A stretch of DNA of 64,000 nucleotides from assembly GCF_013415885.1 (NCBI RefSeq), contig NZ_CP058910.1, positions 1,054,001-1,118,000 on the forward strand, given 5' to 3'. The position numbers and the translations under genes were made by a program. Positions 24,550-33,824 of the stretch are shown piece after piece. The notes under the pieces were generated by a model. That model was not told the origin of the DNA. It saw only the letters and a program-made list of their open reading frames with translations, and ran no database searches. Within the stretch, counting starts at the first letter, position 1, and every line of letters begins with the position of its first letter. The DNA comes from Halosimplex rubrum (GTDB lineage Archaea > Halobacteriota > Halobacteria > Halobacteriales > Haloarculaceae).

Positions 24550-26268
24550 CTAGAGCATGTACCGCTGCGCCAGCGGCAGCTCCTCGCTCGGTTCCGCCGA
24601 GACGACCTCGCCGTCGACGTTCACCTCGAAGGTCTCGGGGTCGATCTCGACGTCGTCCGGGCAGTAGTCGTTGTAGTGCATGTCGCTCTTCCCGGGCGTG
24701 CGGGCGCCCGAGACGGGAACGACCGGCGCGTCGAGACCGTACTCCTCGCCGACGCCGGCCTCGGCCGCGGCGGGGCTGACGAACGACAGCGAGAGGCCGT
24801 GTTTGGCCTTGCCCATCGCGCCGGCGCGGGGCCGCTGCTTGATGGGCTCGCAGGTCATCAGCGAGCCGTTGGCCTCGCCCATCTCCGAGTAGACGGGGAA
24901 GCCGCCCTTGAACGTCATCGCGGGCTTGATCCCGAAGAAGGCCGGATCCCACAGCACTACGTCGGCGAGCTTGCCGGGTTCGAGCGTCCCGACGTAGTCG
25001 TCGATGCCCGCCGAGATGGCGGGGTTGATCGTGTACTTCGAGAGGTAGCGCTTGACCCGGAAGTTGTCGGCGTCGTCGTGGGTGTCGGCCGCCTCGTCCT
25101 CCGGGAGGGGGCCGCGCTGGGCCTTCATCTTCGAGGCGGTCTGCCAGGTGCGACAGATCACCTCTGCCATCCGCCCCATCGCCTGGGAGTCGGAGGTCAT
25201 CATCGAGATGGCGCCCTCGTCGTGGAGCACGTCCTCGGCGCCGATGGTCTCGGCGCGCACCCGCGACTCCGCGAAGGCCACGTCCTCCGGCACGTCGGGG
25301 TTGAGGTGGTGGCAGACCATCACCATGTCCAGGTGTTCGTCGAAGGTGTTGACCGTGTAGGGCATCGAGGGGTTCGTCGAGGAGGGGAGCATGTTGGGCT
25401 GGCCGACCATCTCCATGATGTCCGGGGCGTGGCCGCCGCCGGCGCCCTCGATGTGGAACAGGTGCATCGTCCGCCCGTCGACGGCGGCGAAGGTGTTCTC
25501 GACGAACCCGGCCTCGTTGAGCGTGTCCGTGTGCATGCACACCTGCACGTCCTCCTCCTCGGCCACGTCGAGGCAGGTGTCGATGGCCGCGGGCATCGAT
25601 CCCCAGTCCTCGTGGAGCTTCAGCCCGCAGGCGCCCGCTTCGACCTGCTCGCGGAGGGGACCGGGCTTGGAGGCGTTGCCCTTGCCGTAGAAGCCGACGT
25701 TGACGGGCCACTCCTCGGCGGCCTGCAGGAACCGTTTGATGTTCTCGGGGCCGGTCGTCGTCGTGGTCGCGCCGCCGCCGTAGCCGCCACCGAGCATCGT
25801 CGTGATGCCGGAGGCCAGGGCGTGCTCGTGCAACTGCGCGGAGTTGAAGTGGATGTGGATGTCCAGCCCCCCAGCGGTGGCGATCTTCCCCTCGGCGGGG
25901 TAGACGTCGGTCGAGGGGCCGACGACCATGTCGACCCCGTCCATCGTGTCGGGGTTGCCGGCCTTCCCGACGCCGGCGATCTCGCCGTCGCGGATGCCGA
26001 TGTCGGCGGCGACGATCCCGAGGATCGGGTCCATCACCAGGGCGTTCGTCAGCACCCAGTCGAGCGCGCCCTCGGCCTGGGTGGTGCCCGGCGACATCCC
26101 GAGGCCGTCGCGCAGCGTCTTCCCGCCGCCGAACACCGCCTCGTCGCCGGGCGTGCGGAGGTCTTCCTCGACTTCGACGAACAGTTCGGTGTCGCCCAGG
26201 CGCACGCGGTCGCCGGTGGTCGGGCCGTACAGTTCGGCGTAGGCCTCGCGGTCGACCTCGCGGGTCAC
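24550..26268 (-). CDS. ureC: Urease alpha (catalytic) subunit
   Basis: 572 residues, normal length. Nickel-site and catalytic motifs are all present: HIHF (two His ligands), GLKLHEDWG (the Lys to be carbamylated), [25 protein letters not shown], the mobile-flap VCHHLNPDV and TSDSQAMGR with the Asp ligand. It hydrolyses urea to ammonia and carbamate in the cytoplasm. The start is GTG 26268, overlapping the ureB stop as GTGA. The gene order B-C-A-G-D-E-F is the one familiar from Haloarcula-type haloarchaea. Confidence 0.97.
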   Translation of the reverse strand: MTREVDREAYAELYGPTTGDRVRLGDTELFVEVEEDLRTPGDEAVFGGGKTLRDGLGMSPGTTQAEGALDWVLTNALVMDPILGIVAADIGIRDGEIAGVGKAGNPDTMDGVDMVVGPSTDVYPAEGKIATAGGLDIHIHFNSAQLHEHALASGITTMLGGGYGGGATTTTTGPENIKRFLQAAEEWPVNVGFYGKGNASKPGPLREQVEAGACGLKLHEDWGSMPAAIDTCLDVAEEEDVQVCMHTDTLNEAGFVENTFAAVDGRTMHLFHIEGAGGGHAPDIMEMVGQPNMLPSSTNPSMPYTVNTFDEHLDMVMVCHHLNPDVPEDVAFAESRVRAETIGAEDVLHDEGAISMMTSDSQAMGRMAEVICRTWQTASKMKAQRGPLPEDEAADTHDDADNFRVKRYLSKYTINPAISAGIDDYVGTLEPGKLADVVLWDPAFFGIKPAMTFKGGFPVYSEMGEANGSLMTCEPIKQRPRAGAMGKAKHGLSLSFVSPAAAEAGVGEEYGLDAPVVPVSGARTPGKSDMHYNDYCPDDVEIDPETFEVNVDGEVVSAEPSEELPLAQRYML

Positions 26269-26708
26269 GAGTCGCCCTCCGTCCCGTCGCCCGCCGCCGT
26301 TCCGTCCTCACTATCGAGCTTCCCGGCCTGGTCGGGGATGCCGCCGAAGCCCTGGCGCTCGGCCCGTTCGACGGCGGCCGCGGCGTCGCCGTCGACGCTG
26401 CCGTTCACGAGTCCGTTCATCCCGTGGGCGACGCGCTTGCCGCCGATGGCAACGAGTTCGACCGTCTGCTCGTCGCCGGGCTCGAACCGGACCGCGGTGC
26501 CCGCGGGGATGTTCAACCGCATCCCGAAGGCGGCCTCGCGGTCGAACGCCAGGGCGGCGTTGGCCTCGAAGAAGTGGAAATGGGACCCCACCTGCACCGG
26601 CCGGTCGCCCGCGTTGCCGACCGTCACCGCCGCCGTCTCGCGGCCCTCGTTGATGGTCACTGTCCCCTCCGCCGTCCGCACCTCGCCGGGGACGAGATCC
26701 TCGCTCAT
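26265..26708 (-). CDS. ureB: Urease beta subunit
   Basis: 147 residues from ATG 26708. [19 protein letters not shown] is the beta-subunit opening, then [18 protein letters not shown] and [19 protein letters not shown], ending [21 protein letters not shown]. About 30 acidic C-terminal residues extend the usual about 105-residue core. It is the first gene of the seven-gene urease operon. On the minus strand the promoter area has CCAAATAATC near 26753-26762, giving a short leader. No NikR-like repeat is seen here. Confidence 0.95.
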   Translation of the reverse strand: MSEDLVPGEVRTAEGTVTINEGRETAAVTVGNAGDRPVQVGSHFHFFEANAALAFDREAAFGMRLNIPAGTAVRFEPGDEQTVELVAIGGKRVAHGMNGLVNGSVDGDAAAAVERAERQGFGGIPDQAGKLDSEDGTAAGDGTEGDS

Positions 26709-26865
26709 ACAACCACGTCCGTCGACAGGATCGGCCGATAGTCGATCATCTGCGCGATTATTTGGATAGCCGTCCCAAGGCGGTTCGCTTCGGCGCAAAT
26801 AGCACCGTCGGATCTCGAACTCTGCACGGAACGTTTCGTTTCGGTCGATTCTGCCGGACGATCGA

Positions 26866-27720
26866 TCAGATATCGTCGTCGAGTCGGTCGCGAGCCGCGT
26901 CGACGGTCAGCGGCGGGTCGTCGGCCAGCCTGTCGAACAGTCGGACGACCTGCGGGGGCCGCAGGTCGCAGTCGGTCAGCAGGGCCGTGTCGGTTAGAAT
27001 CTCTCGAGTCGAACCCCTCGCGACCACGCGGCCGTCCGCGTCGAGCAGGACCACGCGGTCGGCGACCCGGGGGACCAGCTCCGTGTCCGGCGTCGAGACG
27101 ACGAGCGTGACGCCGGCGGCGGCCAGCTCGTCGAGCAGGGCGAGGACCGTCTCGCGGTTGGCCGCGTCGATATCGCTCACGGGTTCGTCCAGCAGGAGCG
27201 CGTCGGGCTCGACGGTGAGCGCGCTCGCGAGCGCCGCCCGGCGCTGCTGGCCGCCGCTGAGTCTGAAGGGCGGTTTCGACAGCAGTTCCGTCAGGTCGAG
27301 CCGGTCGGCGACGCGCTCGACGCGGGCCTCGGCCTCGCCGTCGGCGAGACCCTGCTGGGCCGGACCGTAGGCCAGGTCCTCCCGAACTGTGGGGTTGAAC
27401 AGGTAGTCGGCGGGGTTCTGCGTGAGGACGCTCAGCCGGTCGCGGACGGCGTCGGCGTCGGTCGTCTCTCCGAAGTAGCGGACCCGCCCCTCGTCGGGGT
27501 CGATGAGGCCGCCGAGCAGCTGCAGGAGCGTCGACTTGCCGGCGCCGTTCGGACCGAGCAAGGCGACGCGTTCGCCCCGATCGACGGTCACGTCGACACC
27601 GTCGACCGCGGGCGTGCCGTCCGGGTAGGCGTAGCTGAGGCCGGTCGCCTCGATGGCCGGCGCGTCCGCCGCGTCGCTCGCTGGCGAGCCCGAGGGGTGT
27701 GCGGCGTCCTCGTCGCTCAC
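26866..27720 (-). CDS. nikO: Nickel/cobalt ECF-type transporter ATPase NikO/CbiO
   Basis: 284 residues from GTG 27720, overlapping the nikQ stop as GTGA. Walker [10 protein letters not shown] (56-64), Q-loop [11 protein letters not shown], signature LSGGQQRR (154-161) and Walker [13 protein letters not shown] are complete. The QNPxxxLF stretch is typical of ECF-transporter ATPases. The C-terminal about 60 residues ([20 protein letters not shown]) form the dimerisation helix of this family. It energises the NikMNQ complex. Nickel rather than cobalt is inferred from the neighbouring nikR and urease. Confidence 0.88.
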   Translation of the reverse strand: MSDEDAAHPSGSPASDAADAPAIEATGLSYAYPDGTPAVDGVDVTVDRGERVALLGPNGAGKSTLLQLLGGLIDPDEGRVRYFGETTDADAVRDRLSVLTQNPADYLFNPTVREDLAYGPAQQGLADGEAEARVERVADRLDLTELLSKPPFRLSGGQQRRAALASALTVEPDALLLDEPVSDIDAANRETVLALLDELAAAGVTLVVSTPDTELVPRVADRVVLLDADGRVVARGSTREILTDTALLTDCDLRPPQVVRLFDRLADDPPLTVDAARDRLDDDI

Positions 27721-28514
27721 GCCAGTCCCACCCCGACGACGGCGGCGAGGACGACCAGCGCGAAGACGGCGTCGGCCCGGCCGAACGGCGTCCGGCCGGC
27801 GGTCGGCCGCGGGCCGCCACCGCCGCCGCGGGCGCGGGCGGCCCGTTCGACGCGCTCGCCCCGTTCGACGCTGCGCAGGAGGAAGGTCCCCAGGAAGTTC
27901 CCGGAGTCGCGCCACGTGCGCCGCAGGTCCGGTTCGGCCACCGTCCGGCTGCGCCGGGCACGGGCCATCCGTTCGAGTTCCGCGAAGAAGAGCAGGAGGT
28001 ACCGGTAGGTGATCGCCAGCAGCGAGACGGCGATGACCGGCGCGCGCAGGCGGGCGAGCCCGGCGAGCAGGTCCGAGAAGCGCGTCGTCAGCAACAGCAG
28101 CGAGAGGAAGGCGACGCAGACGCCGACGCGGGCGGAAAAGACCGCGACGTAGCCGACGCCCGCGGCGGAGAGGGGCGTCCCGGCGAGGGTGGGGCCGCCC
28201 ATCAGAAGCGTCTGGGGGGCGACGGCGACGAGCGCGAACGCCGGCGGGCCGGCAACGCGACCGAGGAACGTCCGCGCGGGGACGCGGGAGGCGACCGCGA
28301 GGCCGCCGGCCAGCGCCGCCAGCGCCGCCACGGTCGGCAGGTCCCGTCGCGTGACGGTCAGCGCGACGAGCGCGACCAGGCCGACGAGCTTGACGCTCGG
28401 CGCGACGGCCTGCAGGAACCCGGCGCGGGCGGGGGTGTCCTCGGCGAGGAGGAACCACCGGGCGCGCTCGGAGAGCCCGGCGAGCGTGCGGTCGAGCAGA
28501 TCGGTCCGACTCAT
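27717..28514 (-). CDS. nikQ: Nickel/cobalt ECF transporter transmembrane protein NikQ/CbiQ
   Basis: 265 residues with five or six membrane helices. The ARLRAPVIAVSLLAITYRYLLLFFAELERM region holds the coupling helices that contact the ATPase: here the first short motif ARLRAPVI and the second motif RRSRTVAEPDLRRTW (the Ala-Arg-Gly-type signature is degenerate as R-R-S-R). A C-terminal helix ends the protein. It links the substrate-binding NikM to NikO. It is flanked by nikN 13 nt upstream and nikO overlapping downstream. Confidence 0.85.
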   Translation of the reverse strand: MSRTDLLDRTLAGLSERARWFLLAEDTPARAGFLQAVAPSVKLVGLVALVALTVTRRDLPTVAALAALAGGLAVASRVPARTFLGRVAGPPAFALVAVAPQTLLMGGPTLAGTPLSAAGVGYVAVFSARVGVCVAFLSLLLLTTRFSDLLAGLARLRAPVIAVSLLAITYRYLLLFFAELERMARARRSRTVAEPDLRRTWRDSGNFLGTFLLRSVERGERVERAARARGGGGGPRPTAGRTPFGRADAVFALVVLAAVVGVGLA

Positions 28515-28527
28515 TCGCGGTCGTCGG

Positions 28528-28845
28528 TCACCGCACCGCGTCGGTGTCGGCGTCGCCGTCGTTCCCGAGGACGCGACCGATACCGAACGCGAGGAGGAGG
28601 GTCAGGCCGGTCCCGACGAGCGCCGAGACGAGCGTGCCGGGAGCGGACCCGAGCCCGGGGACGCCGTAGTCGGGGAACGGCGCCGAATCGACGGGTTCGG
28701 CGTCGTCGGTCGCGCCGGTCGCCTCGGCGGCGTTCTCCAGGGGCTCGGCGTAGCCGACCTGCCCGGCGGCCCACCCGAAGACGGGCGCCAGCAGGGCGAG
28801 CGCGACGAGGACCGCGACCGCCTTCGGGAGCCAGTCGGGGGCCAT
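28528..28845 (-). CDS. nikN: Nickel ECF transporter small component NikN (PDGLE type)
   Basis: 105 residues from ATG 28845. Two membrane helices (about 8-25 and 78-98) flank an acidic outer loop that contains PDYGVPGLGSAPGTLVSALVG, a form of the PDGLE domain that replaces CbiN in many nickel transporters (long stretch cut: PDYGVPGLG then TLVSALVG). It is needed with NikM for ion loading. The start overlaps the last base of the nikM stop. Presence of a PDGLE-type N component rather than CbiN favours nickel over cobalt. Confidence 0.8.
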   Translation of the reverse strand: MAPDWLPKAVAVLVALALLAPVFGWAAGQVGYAEPLENAAEATGATDDAEPVDSAPFPDYGVPGLGSAPGTLVSALVGTGLTLLLAFGIGRVLGNDGDADTDAVR

Positions 28846-29489
28846 CAGGCGCTCACCTCCGGTTCCGGCGCGGCGGCCGGCCGAAGGTCCGGCCGCGCCT
28901 GCGCGAGGTAGCGGTAGACGACGGCCGTGATGGCGCCCTCGACGAGCCCGAGGACGAGGTGGCCGACGCCCATGATCGCGAGCGTCGTCAGGAGCTCGTA
29001 CTGGAACGCCGAGGAGAGGCCGAGCTGGAGCCCGGCGGTGACGGCCCCGGCGGTGATGCCGAGCCAGCCGGCGGCGAAGGCCGCACGGAACTCGCCGTAG
29101 GGCGCGACCAGCCGGTAGACGGCGTAGCCGACGTACACCTCGACGACGGCCATGTTGAACACGTTCGCGCCCAGCACCACGAGCCCGCCGTCGCCGAACA
29201 CGAGCGCCTGGACCGCGACGACCGTCGCGACGGCGAGCGCGCCGAGGTGGGGACCGAGCAAGATCGCGGCGAAGGCGCCGCCGACGAAGTGGGCGCTCGT
29301 CCCGCCGGGGATCGGCCAGTTGAGCATCTGTGCGGCGAACACGCCCGCGGCGACGACGCCGAGCAGCGGCGCACGCGTGTCCGAGACCTCGCCGCCGACC
29401 CGCCGCGCGGCGTAACTCAGGACTGCCACCGACAGCGCGGCGAACAGCACGGCCAGCGGCAGGTCGACGTAGCCGTCCGGGATGTGCAT
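28845..29489 (-). CDS. nikM: Nickel ECF transporter substrate-binding membrane protein NikM/CbiM
   Basis: 214 residues from ATG 29489. The start MHIPDGYVD is decisive: in CbiM/NikM the amino group and His2 of the processed N-terminus coordinate the metal, so no upstream residues are allowed. NWPIPGGTSAHFVGGAFAA and GDGGLVVLGANVFNMAVV are the second and third metal-site segments (His in SAHF; N in GANVFNM). Seven membrane helices. First gene of nikMNQO; its TATA element overlaps an inverted repeat read as the NikR operator. Confidence 0.9.
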   Translation of the reverse strand: MHIPDGYVDLPLAVLFAALSVAVLSYAARRVGGEVSDTRAPLLGVVAAGVFAAQMLNWPIPGGTSAHFVGGAFAAILLGPHLGALAVATVVAVQALVFGDGGLVVLGANVFNMAVVEVYVGYAVYRLVAPYGEFRAAFAAGWLGITAGAVTAGLQLGLSSAFQYELLTTLAIMGVGHLVLGLVEGAITAVVYRYLAQARPDLRPAAAPEPEVSA

Positions 29490-29514
29490 ACTCGGCGGTC
29501 GCCGTCGCACCGGA

Positions 29515-29540
29515 TAATACTTTCTCATCGTGCAGTATTA
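29515..29540. promoter_or_regulatory. Candidate NikR operator between nikM and nikR
   Basis: TAATACT (29515-29521) and AGTATTA (29534-29540) form a perfect 7-bp inverted repeat with a 12-nt spacer. The left half covers the place of the nikM TATA element (about 27 nt from the ATG at 29489). NikR binds such widely spaced dyads as a tetramer. The nikR gene has its own TATA (CATATTAC, about 29578-29585) 27 nt before its ATG, well outside the repeat. Confidence 0.6.
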
Positions 29541-29607
29541 CTCGACCCCCGTCCGCGGTCGGCGACGGGTGACCAGTCATATTACGCCGAGCGTCGTAGG
29601 CGGGGGC

Positions 29608-30018
29608 ATGAGCGACGACATCGACCGCATCAGTCTGACGCTCCCGGCGTCGATGGTCGAGCGGCTGGACGGAATCGTCGACGACTGGGAGTACGACAGT
29701 CGGTCCGAGGCGGTCCGGGACTCGCTGCGCGACTTCTTCGCGGACTACGAGTGGGAGACCGGCGGCGAGGGCCACCACCACGGGACCGTCGTGATCGTCC
29801 ACGACCACCACGTCGACGGCATCGCCGACGACCTCCAGACGATCCAACACGAGATGGCCGAGGCGATCACCTCCGTCCAGCACATCCACCTCTCCCACGA
29901 CACCTGCATGGAAACCTTGGTCGTCGAGGGGTCGGCCGGCGACATCACCGAACTCGCCAACCGCCTGCGCGCGCTCGGCGGCGTCCAGCAGGTGAAAGTC
30001 GTCGTCGTCGACGAGTAG
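29608..30018 (+). CDS. nikR: Nickel-responsive regulator NikR
   Basis: 136 residues from ATG 29608. An N-terminal ribbon-helix-helix (RISLTLPASMVERLD, DSRSEAVRDSLRDFF) is followed by a C-terminal ACT-like metal domain. The high-affinity nickel site is complete: an upstream His in HHHGTVVIVHDHH and the VQHIHLSHDTCMETLVV segment with the H-x-H-x5-C spacing of E. coli NikR (His87, His89, Cys95). It should repress nikMNQO when nickel is sufficient. It is divergent from nikM. Earlier in-frame starts would add 26 residues not seen in the family and would run across the operator. Confidence 0.93.
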   Translation: MSDDIDRISLTLPASMVERLDGIVDDWEYDSRSEAVRDSLRDFFADYEWETGGEGHHHGTVVIVHDHHVDGIADDLQTIQHEMAEAITSVQHIHLSHDTCMETLVVEGSAGDITELANRLRALGGVQQVKVVVVDE

Positions 30019-30398
30019 GGCGCGCCGGCGTCTCACACTCACGTGGAAATCGGCCGTTCGTTCTGATCGTCCGGTCACTGTTCCGTTTCGACGGCGGGAC
30101 CCGGACTGACGCGGAGATCGCGCTCAGCTGGCACACTCGATATAACTGCGGAACTGTGGTTTTCTCGTTGCTATCGTTCGAATGTACACCATTTGCGTGC
30201 CGTCCTAACATACCCTAATATTCAAGCGAGGGGTATTGGACATCTATAATACGCGAGTGCAAACCCTTATTTGCCGTCTGCGAAATCGAAGGTACGTACG
30301 CATATGATGGACGTTCATGCGGTGTCGAACGGGTATTGTGGTGGAAACAACGAAGTTTCGGACAGATTTAGTGACATTTCTGTATCGGAGGTCGCGGC
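30019..30398. other. AT-rich intergenic promoter region before urtA
   Basis: 380 nt without a credible gene. From about 30130 on it is much more AT-rich than its surroundings and holds several TATA-like elements (CCTTATTTG near 30267, ATTTAGTGAC near 30365) and a GTATT-N10-AATAC dyad at 30233-30252. ATTTAGT near 30366 is at a suitable distance for a short-leader urtA transcript. No binding site for a nitrogen regulator can be named. Confidence 0.5.
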
Positions 30399-31739
30399 AT
30401 GAGCGACGACGGGATCAGCCGTCGTCAGTTCGTGACGGCGGGGGGTGCGGCGATGGTCGCCGGGCTCGCGGGGTGTTCGAGCACCGACGACGGCGGTGAC
30501 GGCGGTGACGGCGGTGGCGGCAACGGCGCGACGGACACCATGAGCAGCGCCGACACGGTGAAGATCGGTGTGCTGGAGGACCAGTCGGGCAACTTCGCGC
30601 TGAACGGCACGCCGAAGTACCGGGCGTCGATGCTCGCCATCGAGGAGATCAACAACGACGGCGGCATCGGCGGCCGCCAGATCGAGCCGGTCACGCGGGA
30701 CCCGCAGTCGGACAACCAGCGCTATCAGGAGCTGACGCGGGAGTTCATCAACGAGGAGGAGGTCGACGCCCTCTGGGCGGGCTACTCCTCGGCGACGCGG
30801 GAGGCCATCCGGCCGATCATCAACCGCAACGAGCAGCTGTACTTCTACACGACCCAGTACGAGGGCGGGGTCTGCGACGAGACGACCTTCGCGATGGGGC
30901 CGACCGCGCGACAGCAACTCGGCAGCGTCCTCCCGTACCTGCGCGAGGAGTTCGGGGAGGACATCTACATCATCGCGGCCGACTACAACTTCGGGCAGCT
31001 GTCGGCCGACTGGGTGCGCGTGCTGGCCGACGAGAACGACGCCAACATCGTCGGCGAGGAGTTCATCCCGCTTTCCGAGTCCAGTTTCGGCTCGGTCATC
31101 AACAACATCCAGGCGGCCGAGCCGGACTTCGTGATGTCGATGCTGGTCGGCGCCAACCACGCCTCCTTCTACGAGCAGAAGGCCTCGGCGGGGCTGGACG
31201 TGCCCATCGGTACGTCGACGGCGATGGCCCAGGGCTACGAACACAAGCGCCTGGACGCGCCGGCGCTGGCCAACGTCTACGCGGGCGTCAACTACATGGA
31301 AGAGGTCCCGACCGAGAGCAACGCCGGCGACGGCGGCCTCGTTGACCGCTACTACGAGAAGTACCCCGACGAGGGCGAGTACGTCAACGAGGAGGCCGAG
31401 ACGAACTACTTCTCGACGTACATGTACAAGGAGGCCGTCGAGCAGGCCGGCACGGTCGAACAGCCGGAGGTCATCGAGGCGCTCGAATCCGGCATCAGCC
31501 TCGGCACCGAGCGCGCCCCCGAGGCGCCGGAGGGCGAGACGATCGAACTCGACGGCGCGACCCACCACGTCGACCACCACATGTGGGTCATGCGCGCCGA
31601 CGAACAGCACAACCTCGAGGCGATCACCGACCGCAAGATCCCCGAGCAGTTCCTCTCGAACACGGTCGGCTGCGACCTGCGCGAGGAGTCCGAGCAGACC
31701 CAGTACACGCCGGTCGACTACTTCGAGGAGGCCCAGTAG
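30399..31739 (+). CDS. urtA: Urea ABC transporter substrate-binding lipoprotein UrtA
   Basis: 446 residues. Tat signal SRRQFVT (7-13) with lipobox GLAGC (Cys26), then a Gly/Asp linker. The mature domain starts VKIGVLEDQSGNFALNG and contains NNDGGIGGRQIEPV, ALWAGYSSATREAIRPI, QYEGGVCDETTFAMGPTARQQL and AADYNFGQLSADWVR. This is the branched-chain-amino-acid-type binding fold in its urea/amide subgroup (UrtA, AmiC, FmdD). The ends match UrtA closely. Together with the urease cluster upstream, urea is the likely ligand, with short-chain amides as the alternative. Confidence 0.85.
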   Translation: MSDDGISRRQFVTAGGAAMVAGLAGCSSTDDGGDGGDGGGGNGATDTMSSADTVKIGVLEDQSGNFALNGTPKYRASMLAIEEINNDGGIGGRQIEPVTRDPQSDNQRYQELTREFINEEEVDALWAGYSSATREAIRPIINRNEQLYFYTTQYEGGVCDETTFAMGPTARQQLGSVLPYLREEFGEDIYIIAADYNFGQLSADWVRVLADENDANIVGEEFIPLSESSFGSVINNIQAAEPDFVMSMLVGANHASFYEQKASAGLDVPIGTSTAMAQGYEHKRLDAPALANVYAGVNYMEEVPTESNAGDGGLVDRYYEKYPDEGEYVNEEAETNYFSTYMYKEAVEQAGTVEQPEVIEALESGISLGTERAPEAPEGETIELDGATHHVDHHMWVMRADEQHNLEAITDRKIPEQFLSNTVGCDLREESEQTQYTPVDYFEEAQ

Positions 31740-31741
31740 GG

Positions 31742-32692
31742 ATGGTCAACGGCCTGAACCTCGCGTTCCAGTTCCTCGATAGCTTCGCGTTCGTCGTGCT
31801 CGCGGCGGCGGGGTTGGCCGTCATCTTCGGGATCATGGGCGTCATCAACCTCGCGCACGGGGAGTTCATCCTCTTCGGCGCGTACGCGACGACCAAGTCG
31901 GTCACCGACCTGGGCCTGCCCCTGCCGGCCGCGATGGTCGTCGCGTCGCTGCTGACGGCCGGCTTCGGTGTCGTCGTCGAGCGGACGATCATCTCCGGGT
32001 TCGTCCCCAACTGGATCGGCCAGCGGACGGTCGGGCGGGACCTGATCGAACCGCTGTACGACCGGCTGGCCGACTCGATGGTCGCCACCTTCGGCCTGAG
32101 CCTCGTCATGGTCCAGAGCGCCCGGATCCTCTTCGGGAACTCCATCGACACGGTGGGGACGCCGTTCGGCAACGTCGCCTACGGCGCCTTCTCCTACTCG
32201 ACCTACCGGCTCGTGCTCGCGGGGATCAGCATCCTCGTCCTCGTCGCGGCCTACTACCTGTTCACGCGCACGACCTTCGGCACGCGCGTCCGGGCGACCA
32301 TGCAGGACGAACAGACGGCCAAAGCCCTGGGTATCGACACCGAGCGGACGTACATGCTCACCTTCGGAATCGGTTCGGGACTGGCCGGCCTGACGGGCGC
32401 GCTGTTCGCGCCGGTCCTGTCGATGCAGCCGACGCTGGGCGACCAGTTCCTCATCGAGGCGTTCGTCGCGGTCGTCGTCGGCGGCCCCAGCGTCGTCCTC
32501 GGGACGGCGCTGTCCGGCGGCGTCCTCGGCGCCGTCAGCGCGACCGTGACGAACCTCACCGACTCGACGACGTTCGGCCGGATCGCCCTGCTGGTCGCGG
32601 CGATACTGGCGCTTCGGTTCCTCCCCGGCGGGATCACCGGGCTCATCGAGCGGGTGCGCGCCCGCCGACAGGAGGCGACCGATGGCGACTGA
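31742..32692 (+). CDS. urtB: Urea ABC transporter permease UrtB
   Basis: 316 residues from ATG 31742, 2 nt after urtA. It is a LivH-type permease with about eight helices. GIMGVINLAHGEFILFGAY is the conserved first motif and TRTTFGTRVRATMQDEQTAKALGI (core RVRATMQDEQTAKALG) is the ATPase-coupling loop. Then TFGIGSGLAGLTGALFAP follows. It heterodimerises with UrtC. Its end overlaps urtC by 11 nt. Confidence 0.88.
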   Translation: MVNGLNLAFQFLDSFAFVVLAAAGLAVIFGIMGVINLAHGEFILFGAYATTKSVTDLGLPLPAAMVVASLLTAGFGVVVERTIISGFVPNWIGQRTVGRDLIEPLYDRLADSMVATFGLSLVMVQSARILFGNSIDTVGTPFGNVAYGAFSYSTYRLVLAGISILVLVAAYYLFTRTTFGTRVRATMQDEQTAKALGIDTERTYMLTFGIGSGLAGLTGALFAPVLSMQPTLGDQFLIEAFVAVVVGGPSVVLGTALSGGVLGAVSATVTNLTDSTTFGRIALLVAAILALRFLPGGITGLIERVRARRQEATDGD

Positions 32693-33824
32693 ACCGACCG
32701 GGTCCACCGGGACCGACGGCGGCGCAGTCGCGCGGATCCGCGGCCGACTGGAAGGTCCGAACACCGTCGGCAACTCGCGGGGCTTCTGGCTCGGCTTCGC
32801 CGTCGCCGTCCTCGCGCTGGCCGCGTTCCCGGTCGTCGGCAGCGGCGAGTCGTTCTCGCTGTTCCTCGTGCTCGCGCTGTTGGGCCTGTCGCTGTCGCTC
32901 GTCTGGGGCTACTCGGGCGTGCTCAGCTTCGGGCAGGTCGTCTTCTTCGGCGTCGGCGGCTACACCTTCGGCGTCGTCTCGATCAACTTCCCCGACGCGA
33001 CGGGGATCACCGCGGCCGCCCTCGCGGGCGTCGTCGTCGGCGGCGGCGCGGCCGCGCTGCTGGGCTACTTCATGTTCTACGGCGGCGTCAGGAACGTCTA
33101 CGTCACCATCATCACGCTCGTCACGACGATGGCGATGCACACGTTCATGGCCCAGACCGCCGGGTCGGAGTGGACCATCGGCGAGGCGCCGCTCGGCGGG
33201 TTCAACGGCATGCCCGGCATCCCGCTGCTCGAACTCGGTATCGAGGGCGTCGCCTCCTTCCAGTTCGTGTACAACGAGATGTCGTTGCTCGGGCTGTTCG
33301 CGTTCGACCCGTTCTACTACCTCGCGCTCGGACTGCTGTTAGTGACGTACCTCGGCCTGCGCGCGCTGGTCAACTCCGACTTCGGCCGCGTGATGGTCGC
33401 CGTCCGCGAGGACCAGGACCGCACCCGAATGTTCGGCTACGACGTCAAGCGGATCAAGCTGCTGACCTTCACCCTCGGCGGCGCGCTCGCGGCGCTGTCG
33501 GGCGTGCTCTACGCCGCGCGCAACGTCTACATCAGCCCGCCGGTGTTCGCGCTGTGGTTCGCGACGCTGCCCGTCATCTGGGTCAGCGTCGGCGGGCGCA
33601 AGAGCCTGCTCGGCGCCGTGATCGCCACGATCGCCATCGAGTACTTCCGCCTCTCGGTCGAGGGCGAGATGGCGCTGGTCGTCCTCGGCGCCATGCTGCT
33701 CGTCTTCATCCTCGCGCTGCCCGGCGGGATCGTCCCCTGGGTCGCCGGGAAGCTCTCGGGGAGCGCCGTCCCCGTCTCGGAGCTGGACGACGCCGACGCG
33801 CCCGCGGAGGTGAGCGAGTCGTGA
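32682..33824 (+). CDS. urtC: Urea ABC transporter permease UrtC
   Basis: 380 residues, LivM type, with about ten helices. LSLVWGYSGVLSFGQVVFFGVGGY is the conserved N-terminal motif (core WGYSGVLSFGQ), and VMVAVREDQDRTRMFGYDVKR is the coupling loop (VREDQDRTRMFGY). The Ser/Thr- and Gly-rich first 25 residues are a halophilic extension. Its stop overlaps the urtD start as GTGA, so translation is coupled. Confidence 0.88.
   Translation: MATEPTGSTGTDGGAVARIRGRLEGPNTVGNSRGFWLGFAVAVLALAAFPVVGSGESFSLFLVLALLGLSLSLVWGYSGVLSFGQVVFFGVGGYTFGVVSINFPDATGITAAALAGVVVGGGAAALLGYFMFYGGVRNVYVTIITLVTTMAMHTFMAQTAGSEWTIGEAPLGGFNGMPGIPLLELGIEGVASFQFVYNEMSLLGLFAFDPFYYLALGLLLVTYLGLRALVNSDFGRVMVAVREDQDRTRMFGYDVKRIKLLTFTLGGALAALSGVLYAARNVYISPPVFALWFATLPVIWVSVGGRKSLLGAVIATIAIEYFRLSVEGEMALVVLGAMLLVFILALPGGIVPWVAGKLSGSAVPVSELDDADAPAEVSES

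Noticed and set aside
26752-26772. Iron-box-like sequence TTTGGATAGCC...CCAAGG before ureB.
   Set aside because: The symmetry and spacing differ from the four good boxes, and urease is not expected in an iron regulon.
30233-30252. GTATT-N10-AATAC dyad before urtA as a second NikR site.
   Set aside because: Half-site order and spacing differ from the nikM-nikR dyad and the surroundings are AT-rich, where such dyads arise by chance; 145 nt from the gene.
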